Assembly: GCF_014066305.1 (NCBI RefSeq)
Contig: NW_023501044.1
Coordinates: 1,230,283 to 1,294,282, forward strand
Length of the DNA stretch: 64,000 nt
DNA from: Letharia columbiana
Taxonomy: Eukaryota; Ascomycota; Lecanoromycetes; Lecanorales; Parmeliaceae
Reading direction: 5' to 3'
This document shows, one piece after another, positions 52,201 to 64,000 of this stretch. A program made the position numbers and the translations under genes. Positions within the stretch are counted from its first letter, which is position 1, and every line of letters starts with the position of its first letter. Below the pieces are notes generated by a model that was given only the letters and a program-made list of their open reading frames with translations, was not told the origin of the DNA and did not search any database.

Positions 52201-52630
52201 AGAAATAGAGATAGTACTTTAAATTCTTATTAAATTTATCTAACGAGAGAAAGAATATATATTTATTATTATCTTAAATCGAGATATTTAATTTACTATA
52301 TATTTCTAGAGAAAACTATATAAAAGATTTAAGATTAAACTTAAATTCTTTATTATATTTTATCTCGAAGTTAATAAATAAATAAAAAACGCTAACGCTA
52401 TTCTAAAGTAATATCTTAGAATTTATATTAATTATAATTAAGATAATTAGATAAATCTATTATTAATAATAAAGTTCAAAACTAATTTCGATAAAAACCC
52501 CTTATTAAATATATTATTATTTCTTCTTATTAAATAATATATTTCTTATTTAAAAATAAAGTTTTTTTTTTTTTAAAATTAATTTGTTAATTAAAGAGCG
52601 AAGAGAGATATTAAATTTATTAATAGATTT
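49240..52630 (+). pseudogene. pol: Ty3-2 pol, copy B
   Basis: The counterpart of 22,600-25,990, with the YLDD box intact at 49,699-49,710, RNase H split by M1 (50,240-51,051), and integrase at about 51,930-52,540. The same broken frames are present, with additional private transitions. Confidence 0.85.
50240..51051. mobile_element. M1, copy B
   Basis: 812 bp, the same length as in copy A. It has TA flanks at 50,238-50,239 and 51,052-51,053 and the same terminal inverted repeats with extra transitions (for example TTTCGAT to TTTTAAT at the right end). Confidence 0.85.
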
Positions 52631-53237
52631 ATTAAAAAGATTAATATTATAAAAAATTATCTAAAAAGTTAATTTAAATAAGTATAAGCTTTATAAAAGA
52701 AGTAAACTAATTATTATTAACTCTTAATATTAAAATTTAAGATTAAAAATATAATTATATTTAATAATAATAAAATTAAAATTATACGCTCTAATAAATT
52801 ACTAGACTATAAAAAATTAAAATTATTTTACTTATAAATTAGAACTCTCGATATTTATAAATAATATCTACTTTATCTTTTATTTATAATTATTATATTT
52901 TATTAATAATAATCTATTATTAAAATAAATTAAGTCTTTATCGCTATTTATCGATATTAATAAATAAATAAAAATTATAATATTAAAGAAATAATTTAAT
53001 TTAAATTAAATAAAAATAAAATTTTTTAATTAATAAGAGAGAAAATCTAATATATAAGATTAAATATAAAAACTCTAAAATTAAGAAAAATTTATTTTAA
53101 TAACTATTTATAAATATAATAGGATATTTATATCTAATAATAGACTTCTTTTATTATTACCTCGAGATTATTAATTCTTATTTATTATTTAAAAATTTTT
53201 TAAAATAATCTTTTTTATTAGCGTTATTAATTTATAA

Positions 53238-55348
53238 TTAATATATATAAAAGAATAAGATAGAGTTAAGCTTAAAATTCTTAAATTTATATATATAGTT
53301 AATTATAAATTCGAGATTATTATATCTTTTAATTAGACTTATTAAATTAACTCGCTAGCTCTCTTAAGCTCTCTTATTAAAAATTTATATATAGAAATTT
53401 TATACTCTAAAATAACTAGCTTTCTATTAATACTATTTCTTTATAATTTCGTAAATTATAAAATTCGATATATACTTTCTAACGCTATAAAATTAATAAA
53501 GTTTAATCTACTATTAATAAGTTAAATTAATATTTAAATATCGTAATTATATTAAACGCGTTCGAAATTAAATAATAATTCTTTTATCTATTTATATAAT
53601 TATATTTCTTTTATAATTCTATTAATCTATTAATTATAAATAAATTCGCTCTCGATATCTCTTATTTAAATATTACTAAGTATCTAAGATATATATTTCT
53701 TTTATCTATCTTTTAAATCTTCTATTAATATTCTTAGACTATCTTTTAATAAATTTATTATTATTAGTAATCGAGATCGTAAGCGAGCTTAATAGCTATC
53801 TATTACTACTTATAAACGTATTAAAAAACTTTTAAAAAGAGCTTAAACGAATATATTCTCCTTTATATACTTCTTTTAAATTAACGATAAATAGATTAAA
53901 CTAATATTTAAATATTATAATTATATTAAATACGTTCGAGATTAAATAATAATCCTTTCATCTATTTATATAATTATTTTTCTTTTATTATTCTATTAAT
54001 TTTATTAATTCTATTAATTCTATTAACTTTACTAATATAAATATATTTATTTTTAATACTCTTATACTTAATTAAATAAGAGAAAAATCTATAATAAGCG
54101 AATATAAAGAATATTATAAAGATTATTATAGAGATAGTTATTAGTAGTAATAATATAATAAACTTACTCTCTATAATCTTATATTAATTTACTTAATTAA
54201 TATAAGAGAAATTAATATAATAAACGAATATAAAGAATATTACGAAGAAATTAAATAATAATAAGATTTTTAATATTAAGAATATGACTTAGCTCTTTAA
54301 AATCCCACGTTATATACTCTCTATATTTTTATATTAGATTATTATTTAATAAACGAAGAATACTACTATAATTTAGTTTATTATCTCTACTATATTAAGA
54401 AGTAAGAGAAGAAATTATAATAAATAAATATAAAGAATACTACGAAGAATATTATAGAGAATATTATGAAGAAATTAAGCGATAATAAGATTATTATTAT
54501 TAGAAATACGACTTAGCTCTCTAAGATCTTATATTATATACTCTTTATAATTTTATATTAAATTAATATATAATAAGCGAAGAATATTACTATAACTTAA
54601 TTTATTATTTTTATTATATTAATATAATATATTACTATAATAATATTATAAGAGAAGAATCTACTACGATAATTATAGTTAATTTAATCTCTATAAAAGA
54701 AATATCGAATAATATATATTTAGATAAATTAAAATTGTTCGATATCTATAACTATTTTATTATTCGAAAGATTTTATTATGATAGAAGATATTATGAAAT
54801 TTATACTACTAATTAATACGTTATCTTTATTTCTTTTTAATATTTCGCTTAGAAGAGAAGAATTTATTACGATAATTATAGCTAATTAAACCTCTATAAA
54901 AGAAATATTAAACGATATATATTTAAACGAATTGAAATTATTCGATATCTTACTCTAATAGCTATTTTATTATTTTAAAGATTTTACTACGATAGAAGAT
55001 AATATAAGATTTATATCACTAATTAATAAGTTATCTCTATTTCTTTTTAATATTTTAATACTTCTTATTATAAGAGAATAATCTTTCTCTATTTTTTATA
55101 GATAATTATTACGAATTAATTCTCTATACTTAATATATCTTTCTAATTAAATCTTAGCGCGCCTCTCTTTATATATATATATCTATATATTATATAGATT
55201 AAATTAATTTTATAATAATAAAAGTATATTAAAAATGTATAATAAGCGATTAGAGTTTAATTTAATTTAGGGCTAGAGCTAAAATTTAATTTAACTTAAA
55301 AGAATTTAACTTTATAAATTTAATTTATAGACCTTTACTTATATCTAT
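53238..55348 (-). repeat. X repeat, copy B, inserted in Ty3-2
   Basis: 2,111 bp, the counterpart of 26,601-28,711. The 12-bp direct repeats ATTAATTTATAA at 53,226-53,237 and 55,349-55,360 are unchanged. Confidence 0.7.
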
Positions 55349-55499
55349 ATTAATTTATAAAAAAATCTTTAATTTATTATAAAATACTAAATTAATATAT
55401 CTAAAAATATTACTTTATATATATTTAAATATATATTTTATAAAATTAATATCTACTATATAGTAGTTATTGTTAAAGCTTTAAATTAAAAAAAAATAA

Positions 55500-55672
55500 T
55501 ATTATAATTTTAATAATCTTATTTATACTATAATCTAATTAGACTTAGCGTATTAAAATCTTTTAATCTTTTTATCTTATTATAAAGTTTATATTTATAA
55601 TAATTTTATATAAATAGTATTCTCTTTATATTATAATATATAGTTATTATATATATTATTAAATCTCTAATA
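55500..55672 (+). repeat. 3' LTR of Ty3-2, copy B
   Basis: 173 bp, the counterpart of 28,865-29,037, followed by the shared target duplication TATCG. Confidence 0.85.
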
Positions 55673-55677
55673 TATCG

Positions 55678-56936
55678 ATTTAATTAAAAAATATTCTTTA
55701 TTATAAAATCTTTATAATCTTATTTAACTTTTAAAAATTTTATATAATAAAGTTATATATCGAAAATAAATTAAAGTTTAAAATTTTAATTTTAATTTAA
55801 AAGAGTAGCTAGCTTAAAAATTTATACTTTATAAAAAATTAATTATATAAAAAAATAAGAATAGCGTTAGATATTTTATTATATAGAATATATATTAAAT
55901 ATATAAAAATCTTAAAAAATATATAAGACTTATATATAAAAAGTTTATTATTATTTAAAAGAGTATAAAAGATAGAATATACTCTAATAAGCTAGTAAAA
56001 GATATTAAAGAAAAAAAATATAATATTATTATCTAAAAAACGTCTATTTAAATAATTATAAAATTTTAAGAAATTAAAAGATTCTAAAGAGTTTTTTATT
56101 AGATAAATAATAAATACTTAAAAAGTTATAGTTTCTTCTAATAGAATTCGAGCTAACTCTATATCTTAATTAAATATTAATTATAATCTCGATATTAGAT
56201 TTTCTTAAATAAACTCTATTAAAAGCTTTTTTAATTAATATCTTATAACTATATAATTAATCTCATTATTAAACTCTATCTTAATATTATTAATAATAAA
56301 TACTTCGAAAGTTAAATACTTTAAAAATATAATATTAATAAAATTAAAAAGCGAGATTAAATTATTTAAATAAGTTATTAAACTATCTATTACTATTATT
56401 TTTTTTTAATTATAAAATTTAAATTTTAATAATTTTCGATTTATATTAGAATAACGCGATAATAATCTTAATAAATAAATTTCTAATAATAAAGATAACG
56501 ACGACTATAATAAATAGAATATAGATTAAATAGAATATTAATATTATTTTATAAAAAAGTAACAACGCTATTAAAACTCTCGCGGTGAAGTTCTTTAATC
56601 TAAAATTACTAGTCGCTTAATATAAAATTTAAAACTTAAATTTAATATAATACTTAAAGAATAGATAAGTCTAAGAGATAATATTTAAATTAATAAAATT
56701 TCTAATACTATAATTACCCGCTAATATCTATCTTAAATTTATTAATATTTTTTATAGATTTTTCTTTATAAAATAAGTTTTCTTTTAAGAGAGAAAGATA
56801 TTATAGCTATAGCTATATCTATTATTAAAAATATTAAAGCTTAATATAACTTAATATAACTTAATACTTAATATCTTAGCTAATAGATTTCATTAGAAGA
56901 ATTATTAACTTTATATTAAAAATATTATATAACTAT
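55678..56936. other. AT-rich sequence, copy B of 29,043-30,301
   Basis: No gene recognised. It matches copy A with scattered transitions. Confidence 0.4.
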
Positions 56937-57183
56937 TAGTCGAAAAGATATAGAGTATTTTATAATATATTTTATATTAAGTAATATTATATCGTATTTG
57001 AATATAATATAAATAGAGTTGAATACTATACTATTTTTCTAATATAGATTCAAGATCTTAGCGAGATATTTTACGATATAATATATCTATAATATTATAT
57101 TATAAAATAGTATATATATAAGATATCTCTATTAAAATTTCTATATTTAAAAATATAAATAGCTATTTTAATTATTATTCTAG

Positions 57184-58085
57184 TTAACTATAATTATTAC
57201 TATTATCTATTATAATTATTATTATTATAACTATTACTATTATAACTATTTTTATTATAATTATTTCTATTATAGTTATCTCTATTATAATTATCTCTAT
57301 TATAAATACTTCTATTATAATTACTTCTATTATAATTATTTTTATTATAATTACTTTTATTATAACTATTTTTATTATAATTATCTCTATTATAGCTATT
57401 TTTATTATAGCTATTACTAATATAACTATTATTATTATAACTATTATATAATAGTAAACTATTTTAATAATAAATAATAATAATTATAATAATAGTAGTT
57501 ATAATAATAATAGCTATTAGAATATAAAACGAATAGATTAATTCTCTAGAATCTCTTCGAGATTAGATTTTAAATATAGTATAAAATTAGATAGCTAAAA
57601 AATATAATAGCTAAAATACGCGAGAATTATATTTTAATAATAGATATAATAATAGTAGATATAATAATAGTAGATATAATAATAGTAGATATAATAATAA
57701 TAGATATAATAATAGTAATTATAATAGTAATAGCTATAATAATAATAGCTATTAAAATATAAAACGAATAAATTAATTCTCTAGAATCTCTTCGAGATTA
57801 AATTCTAAATATAGTATAAAATTAGATAACTAAAAAATATAATAACTAGAATATATAAGAGTTATATTTTAATAATAGATATAATAATAATAAATATAAT
57901 AGTAGTAGATATAATAATAATAGATATAATAGTAATAGATATAGTAATAATAGATATACTAGTAATAGATATAATAGTAATAGATATAATAGTAGTAGAT
58001 ATAATAATAGTAGATATTAAAAGTAATAGCTATAGTAGAGATAGCTATAATAAGTAATTATAATAGTAATAATTATAATAATAAT
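57184..58085. repeat. Minisatellite core of Y2, copy B
   Basis: The same 15-bp unit organisation as at 30,545-31,450, with small unit-number and transition differences. Confidence 0.8.
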
Positions 58086-61000
58086 AGCTATAAGTAAAGA
58101 CCTATAAATTAAATTTATAAAGTTAAATTTTTTTAAGTTAAATCGATATTTAGCTTTAGCTCTAAGTTAAATCAAACTCTAATCGCTTACTATACGTTTT
58201 TAATCTATATATAAATATATATATATAAAGAGAGACGCGCTAAGATTTAATTAGAAAGATATATTAAGTATAAAGAATTAATTCGTAATAATTATTTATA
58301 AAAAATAGAGAAAGACTATATTCTTATAATAAGAAGTATTAAAATATTAAAAAGAAATAAAGATAATATATTAATTAGTAATATAAATTTTATATTATCT
58401 TCTATCGTAGTAAAATCTTTTAAATAATAAAATAGCTATTAAAGTAAGATATCGAATAATTTTAATTCGTTTAAATATATATTATTTAATATTTCTTTTA
58501 TAGAGACTTAATTAACTATAATCATCGTAGTAAATTCTTCTCTTATAACGTTATTATAATAATATATTATATTAATATAATAAAAATAATAGATTAAATT
58601 ATAGTAATATTCTTCGCTTACTAAATAATAATTTAATATAAAATCTTAAAGAGTATATAACGTAGATTCTTAAAGAGCTAAGTCGTATTCTTAATAATAA
58701 TAATCTTATTACTCGTTTAATTTCTTCGTAGTATTCTTTGTAATATTCTCCATATTTATCTATTATAGTTTCTTCTCTTACTTCTTCTCTTATAGAGTAT
58801 TAGATTAAGTAATTAGCTAAGTAATTAACTAAGTAACTAGTTAAATAACTAACTAAGTAAATAACTAATATAACGTAAAATCTTAAAGAGCTAAGTCGTA
58901 TTCTTAACGATAATAATCTTATTACCGCTTAATTTCTTCGTAGTATTCTCTATAATATTCTTCGCATTTATCTATTATAGTTTCTTCTCTTACTTCTTCT
59001 CTTATAAAGTATTAGATTAAATAATTAGCTTAATAACTAATCTAAGTAAATAACTAATATAATATAAAATCTTAGAGAGCTAAGTCGTATTATTCTTAAC
59101 GATAATAAATTTTATTACCGCTTAATTTCTTTATAATATTCTTTATATTTATCTAGTTATAGTTTCTTCTCTTACTTCTTTTTTTTTATAAAGTATTAAA
59201 TTAAATAACTAGCTAAGTAATTAACTAAGTAAATAACTAATATAATATAAGATCTTAAAGAGCTAAGCTATATTCTTAATGATAATAACCTTATTATCGC
59301 TTAGTTTCTCCGTAGTATTCTTTGTAATATTCTCCGTATTTATCTATTATAATTTCTTCTCTTACTTTTTCTCTTATAGAGTATTAGATTAATAGTTCTA
59401 AGTAATTAATTAAGTAAATAATTAATATAACGTGAAATCTTAAAGAGCTAAGCCGTATTCTTAACGATAATAATCTTATTATTACTTAATTTCTTCATAG
59501 TATTCTTTATATTTATCTATTATAATTTCTTCTTTTACTTCTTTTTTTATAGAGTATTAAATTAAGTAGCTAGCTAAGTAATTAATTAAATAAATAATTA
59601 AATAACTAATTAATAATTTAATTAAGTAAATTATTAAGCTAATAAAATAGATAGTATTAATTAAATAATTAATCGAGTATTATTAACTTAAGAGAAGTAT
59701 ATAGAGAAGAACGATAGCTATAAATCCATTTAAGCTCTTTTTAAAAATCTTTTAACGCGTTTATAAGTAGATAAACGCGTTTTAAAAATATGTAATATGC
59801 TAAATTAAAAGATATTATTACTAGCTTAAGAGGAGAATATAAAAAAGAATATATTTATTTCGAGCTCTTTTAAAGAGTTTTTTAACGCGTTTATAAGTAG
59901 TAGTAGATAGCTATTAAACTCGCTTACGATCTTAATTATTAGTAATAATAAATTCGTTAAAAGATATTTTAAAGACATTAATAGAGACTCTAAAAGACGA
60001 ATAAAAGAAGTATATATATCTAAGATATTAAGTAATCTTTTCGCGAGGGGTATCGAGAACGATTATATTTATATTAATAAAATTAATAGAATTAATAAAA
60101 TAATAAAAGAAGAATAATTATATAAATAAATAAAAGAATTATTATTATTTAATTTCAAACGCGTCTAATATAACTATTATAACTATTATATTTAAATATC
60201 TATTTAATCTATTAATAGTAAATTAAACTTTATTATTTTTATAGCGTTAAAAAGCGTAAAGCGAGCTTTATAATTTAAGAAATTATAAAGTAACTATATA
60301 TATTATAAACTACGTACTTTAAATTATAGAATTTCTATATATAAATTTTTAATAAAAGAAATGCGAGATAGCTATTAGGCTAACTTAGCCGATCTAATTA
60401 AAAAGCGTATAAAATTCGAATTAATAATTAACTATATATATAAATTCAAGATTTTTAAACTTAGCTCTATTTTATTCTTTTATATATATTAATTATTCGA
60501 TATTTCTTCTATAGAGATCTAATTAACTATAATTATCGTAATAGATTTTTCTCTTATAACGTTATTATAGTAATATATCGTACTATATTAATATAGTAAG
60601 AATAATAAATTAAGTTATAGTAGTATTCTCTACTTACTAAGTAATAATTTAATATAAAATCGTAGAGAGTATATAACGTGGGATCTTAGAGAGCTAAGTC
60701 GTATTTTTAATGATAATAATTTTATTATTACTTAGTTTCTTTATAGTATTCTCTATAATATTCTTCGTAGTATTCTTCGCATTTATCTATTATAGTTTCT
60801 TCTTTTATTTCTTAATATAATAAGAATAATAGACTAAGTTATAGTAGTATTCTTCGCTTACTAAATAATAATTTAATATAAAACTATAGAGAGTATATAA
60901 TATAGAATCTTAGAGAGCTAAGTCGTATTCTTAATACTAAAAATCTTATTATCGCTTAATTTCTTTATAGTATTCTTTATATTCACCTATTATATTAACT

Positions 61001-61593
61001 TCTCTTATATTAATTAAATAAATTAATATAAGATCGTAGAGAGTAAATCTATTATATTATTACTACTAATAACTATCTCTATAATATTCTTCATAATATT
61101 CTTTATAATATTCTTCGTATTCGTCTATTATAGATTCTTCTCTTATTTAACTAAGTGCGAGAGTATCGAGAATAAATATATTTATATTAATAAAATTAAT
61201 AGAATAATAAAAGAAGAATAATTATATAAATAGATAAAAGGATTATTATTTAATCTTAAACGCGTCTAATATAACTATTATAACTATTATATTTAAATAT
61301 TTATTTAATTTACTAATAGTAAATTAAACTTTATAATTTTTATAGCGTTAGAAAGCGTAAAATAAGCTTTACAATTTAAGAAATTATAAAATAACTATAT
61401 ATATCGTAAGCTAAGTACTTTAAAGTATAAAATTTATATATATAAATTTTTAATAAGAAAGGCGTAAGAGAGTTATTAGGTCGACTTAGTCGGTCTAATT
61501 AAAAAGCGTATAAAACTTAAATTAATAATTAACTATATATATAAATTTAAGATTTTTAAACTTAATTTTATTTTATTCTATTATATATATTAA
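58086..61593 (+). repeat. X compound, copy B
   Basis: The counterpart of 31,451-34,917. The first X ends at 60,492 and the second truncated right part at 61,593. A tandem array of five units lies at about 58,637-59,565 with starts near 58,637, 58,870, 59,056, 59,241 and 59,425. Confidence 0.7.
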
Positions 61594-61909
61594 TTATAGA
61601 TATATTATATAGTAATATATATCGCTAATATTTCGAATCTATATTAAAAAAATATAATATTTAACTTTATTTATACTATATTCGAATATAATATAATATT
61701 ATTTAATATAAAATATAAGTATTATACTTAAATAATAAATAAAAACTTTTAAAGAATTATTAAAAAATCTATTTAAATTAGTATATATAATAGAATAAGA
61801 TAAGACTAAGCTATAAAATCTTAAATTTATATATATAATTAATTATAAATTTATTAGATCTACGCTTTTTAATTAGATATTGTAAATAAAAAAATTAGCG
61901 TTTATAATT

Positions 61910-64000
61910 TATAAGAGTATAGTTTATTAGCGATTAGCTAGCGAATATAGATTATAAAAAATATAAAGTCGTTATAAAATTTAATAGTATATTTAATAGT
62001 AGAATTAATCTCTAAAAAATATTAAAATTTTAAGATATATAAAGTAAATCTATATTCGCTAAACTTCTAGATATATAAGATATATTATTAAAATTAGATT
62101 CTAAAAGAAATTTTAATATAATATATATAATATTAAAGTCTTAGTATAAATAGCGTTAAGATTTATAATAGTATTAAACTTAATAATTATTTTCTCTTCT
62201 AAATTCTAATTCTTAAACGTCTAAATAAATAAAATATTTATTAAAGAATCTTTATATTCTAATAGAAAAAGAAAGAAAAAGAATTAATTTATTATAATAT
62301 CGTTTAAATAAAGCGATAGAACTAATTATTACGCGCTATAAACGCGCTATTAATATATTATATAATAATATTAATACTACTCTTAAAAATAATATCGCTT
62401 CTATAATATTAATTAATAATAATTTATAATAAATTAATATACTTAATATTAGCGTTTTTATAGCGCTAATTAATAATCTCTATAGCGAATAAATATTTAA
62501 TTTAAAAATTTATAATAAACTCTTAAAAGTTTAATAGATAAAAAAAAATAGAATAATTTTTCTATAAGCGATATTATTTTTATAATATATTAAGTTAATA
62601 GCGAAGTAATATAATAATAATCTCTATTATAAATATTCGAAGAAAATAATTAATAGAGCGACGCGTTCGCGATAATATTTATAATTATTAATTAATAATA
62701 ATAGTAGAATAATAATAATAGCTAGATAACGCGACTCTATAGATAATAATAAAATATTATTATATTATTAATATCTATATTATTAGATATTATTCGCTAA
62801 TATTACTATTATAATAAAGAATATAAAAACTTTCTTTAAATTATTTATTTTTATTCTTTATAACTTTTAATATCTTTTTTATAAGTGTTTACTTTAATAT
62901 TATAATATTAATATTATTATAATATATCTTATTATACTAATAATATATCTCTCTTTACTATAAATATCTTATTATTATTAATTACATTAATACGTAAAAT
63001 AATAATTTTATAATATCTTTTTTTAATAATAATAATAACTTTAATAATAAGTATATAGTTATCTTATAGACGCGATTACTAATCTCTAACTATTTCTATT
63101 ATTATCGCTTTATATATATAATTACTAATAAATTCTAATATTTAATTTATTATATAAATTTTATTTTTATTAAAATAACGATTTATATATTTAAGATAAG
63201 TCTTTTTCTTATAATAATTATAAGATCGAAAAACGCGATATTAGTCGCTATATTAAAATCTCTTTATATCTTTAAAGATAGATAAGAAAATTGATATAAT
63301 ATTATTATCGCGTTAAATAATCTTAATAAATATCTTATTAATAAATTAAGCTCGATAAAAAGATTACTTAATAGTATAAATTATAAAAATATATAATAGC
63401 GATAACTTCGATCGCTTTTATTATAATTATAGATTTTTAAAATTAATTTATAATAATAAATAAGCGTATAGCAAAGTTAAAGAAAATTAATAAGTTATTA
63501 AAAAAGAAATTTGAGAGCCTTTATTAATATATAGCGAATATCGATAAATACTAACTCGATAATTATATTTTAATTATCTTCTTATTAAAATAATAAATTA
63601 ATAAATTTAATTTAGAATCTAATAATAAGATAATAAAGAATATTTAAATAGCGATTTCTTTTTAGTAATAGCGCTAATATAAGATCTTTAAATAATTTTT
63701 TAATAACTACTCTAGATAAAAATATATTTATATTAATAATATATATTCTCTTTATAATAGAGTTTAATAGATAGCTAAATAATATAATTATTTAATTAAT
63801 TTATATCTTAATAATAGTAAGTATAGAGGAATACGCGTATAATATAAATATTATCTAAAAATATATCTAATCTAATCGATATTTATATCTTATTTTATTA
63901 TATTCGCTTACTCGTTATTAATTTATATAATTAAATAAACTCTTTAATAATAAGAGATTTATTATTATTTATTAATTATTATTTATACTTATTACTCGTT
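61910..64000 (-). mobile_element. Ty3-3, copy B, partial at window end
   Basis: The 276-bp LTR at 61,910-62,185 (left target duplication TAATT at 61,905-61,909) and the first 1.8 kb of internal sequence match 35,236-37,326. The pol domains would lie beyond the window. Upstream, 61,780-61,909 is the X' segment in which the element sits. Confidence 0.88.

Larger units (their letters stand above)
45112..55672 (+). mobile_element. Ty3-2, copy B, lacking the first 24 LTR bases
   Basis: The same element as at 18,448-29,037. The 5' LTR (45,112-45,259) is cut at the duplication boundary, so the left target duplication is missing. The 3' LTR (55,500-55,672) and the TATCG at 55,673-55,677 are intact. 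It has the same M1 and X nested inside. It differs from copy A mainly by transitions in both directions. Confidence 0.88.
56939..61720. mobile_element. Y2, copy B: foldback element split by X compound
   Basis: The left arm begins GTCGAAAAGATATA at 56,939 after a TA (copy A has ATCG here, so copy B kept the ancestral G). The minisatellite core is at about 57,184-58,085, X at 58,086-61,593, and the right arm remnant at 61,594-61,720. Confidence 0.6.
45112..64000 (+). repeat. Large segmental duplication, copy B (runs off window)
   Basis: Copy of 18,472-37,326. It starts inside the Ty3-2 5' LTR, with unrelated sequence immediately to the left, and runs unbroken to the window end. Because nested insertions and the right-hand TATCG target duplication are shared, this is a duplication of DNA and not a second set of insertions. 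If the event was tandem, the unit is 18,472-45,111 (26,640 bp) and the junction is at 45,111/45,112. Confidence 0.95.

Noticed and set aside
45112..55672. Ty3-2 copy B as an independent insertion
   Set aside because: It shares the right-hand TATCG target duplication, both nested elements and all downstream sequence with copy A.
1..64000. Mitochondrial or plastid origin because of the AT content
   Set aside because: No organellar genes, tRNAs or rRNAs are visible; the content is nuclear-type LTR retrotransposons, and the CA/TG depletion is specific to RIP.

Overview
The window is a gene-poor, extremely AT-rich block of repeats of the kind found in filamentous ascomycetes (Pezizomycotina) that carry out repeat-induced point mutation (RIP). 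The dinucleotides CA and TG are almost absent (none in 12,601-12,900, for example). CG, CT and AG survive, nearly every difference between repeat copies is a C/T or G/A transition, and former coding frames are broken by TAA/TAG where Gln and Trp codons would be expected. No intact gene, tRNA, rRNA or CRISPR array is visible. The fungal assignment is an inference from this mutation pattern plus the retrotransposon families; no species can be named.

Layout. 1-1,359: right end of a non-coding repeat, here called X. 1,360-10,490: older sequence, including a broken unrecognised minus-strand gene, split by a complete Ty3/gypsy chromovirus (Ty3-1, 2,815-9,699, 183-bp LTRs, target duplication CTTCG). 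11,716-12,410: short X-type repeat X'. 13,032-14,084: TA-flanked foldback element Y1 with 15-bp minisatellites. 14,250-16,420: pol remnant of another Ty3 element (Ty3-4). 18,448-29,037: Ty3-2 (172/173-bp LTRs, target duplication TATCG). It carries a TA-flanked element M1 inside its RNase H domain and an X copy between pol and the 3' LTR. 30,304-35,045: element Y2, split by a plus-strand X compound. 35,108-43,015: a second X', split by minus-strand Ty3-3 (35,236-42,353, 276-bp LTRs, target duplication TAATT). 43,523-43,912: a third X'. 44,308-44,916: TA-flanked element Z, which escaped most RIP.

From 45,112 to the window end everything from 18,472 to 37,326 is repeated in the same order and orientation, with target duplications and nested insertions included. 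The simplest reading is a tandem duplication with a 26,640-bp unit (18,472-45,111), the second unit running off the window.

The sequence can be read as a chronology. Old X', Y and Ty3 sequences were hit by retrotransposons and TA-specific elements, the pile was mutated by RIP, and it was then duplicated and diverged further by transitions. Removing M1 rejoins the RNase H reading frame, and a related unoccupied X' at 11,853 shows what the Ty3-3 target looked like. I found no candidate for a new functional gene system; the notable content is the nested architecture, the unassigned X and Y families, and one unrecognised broken gene.
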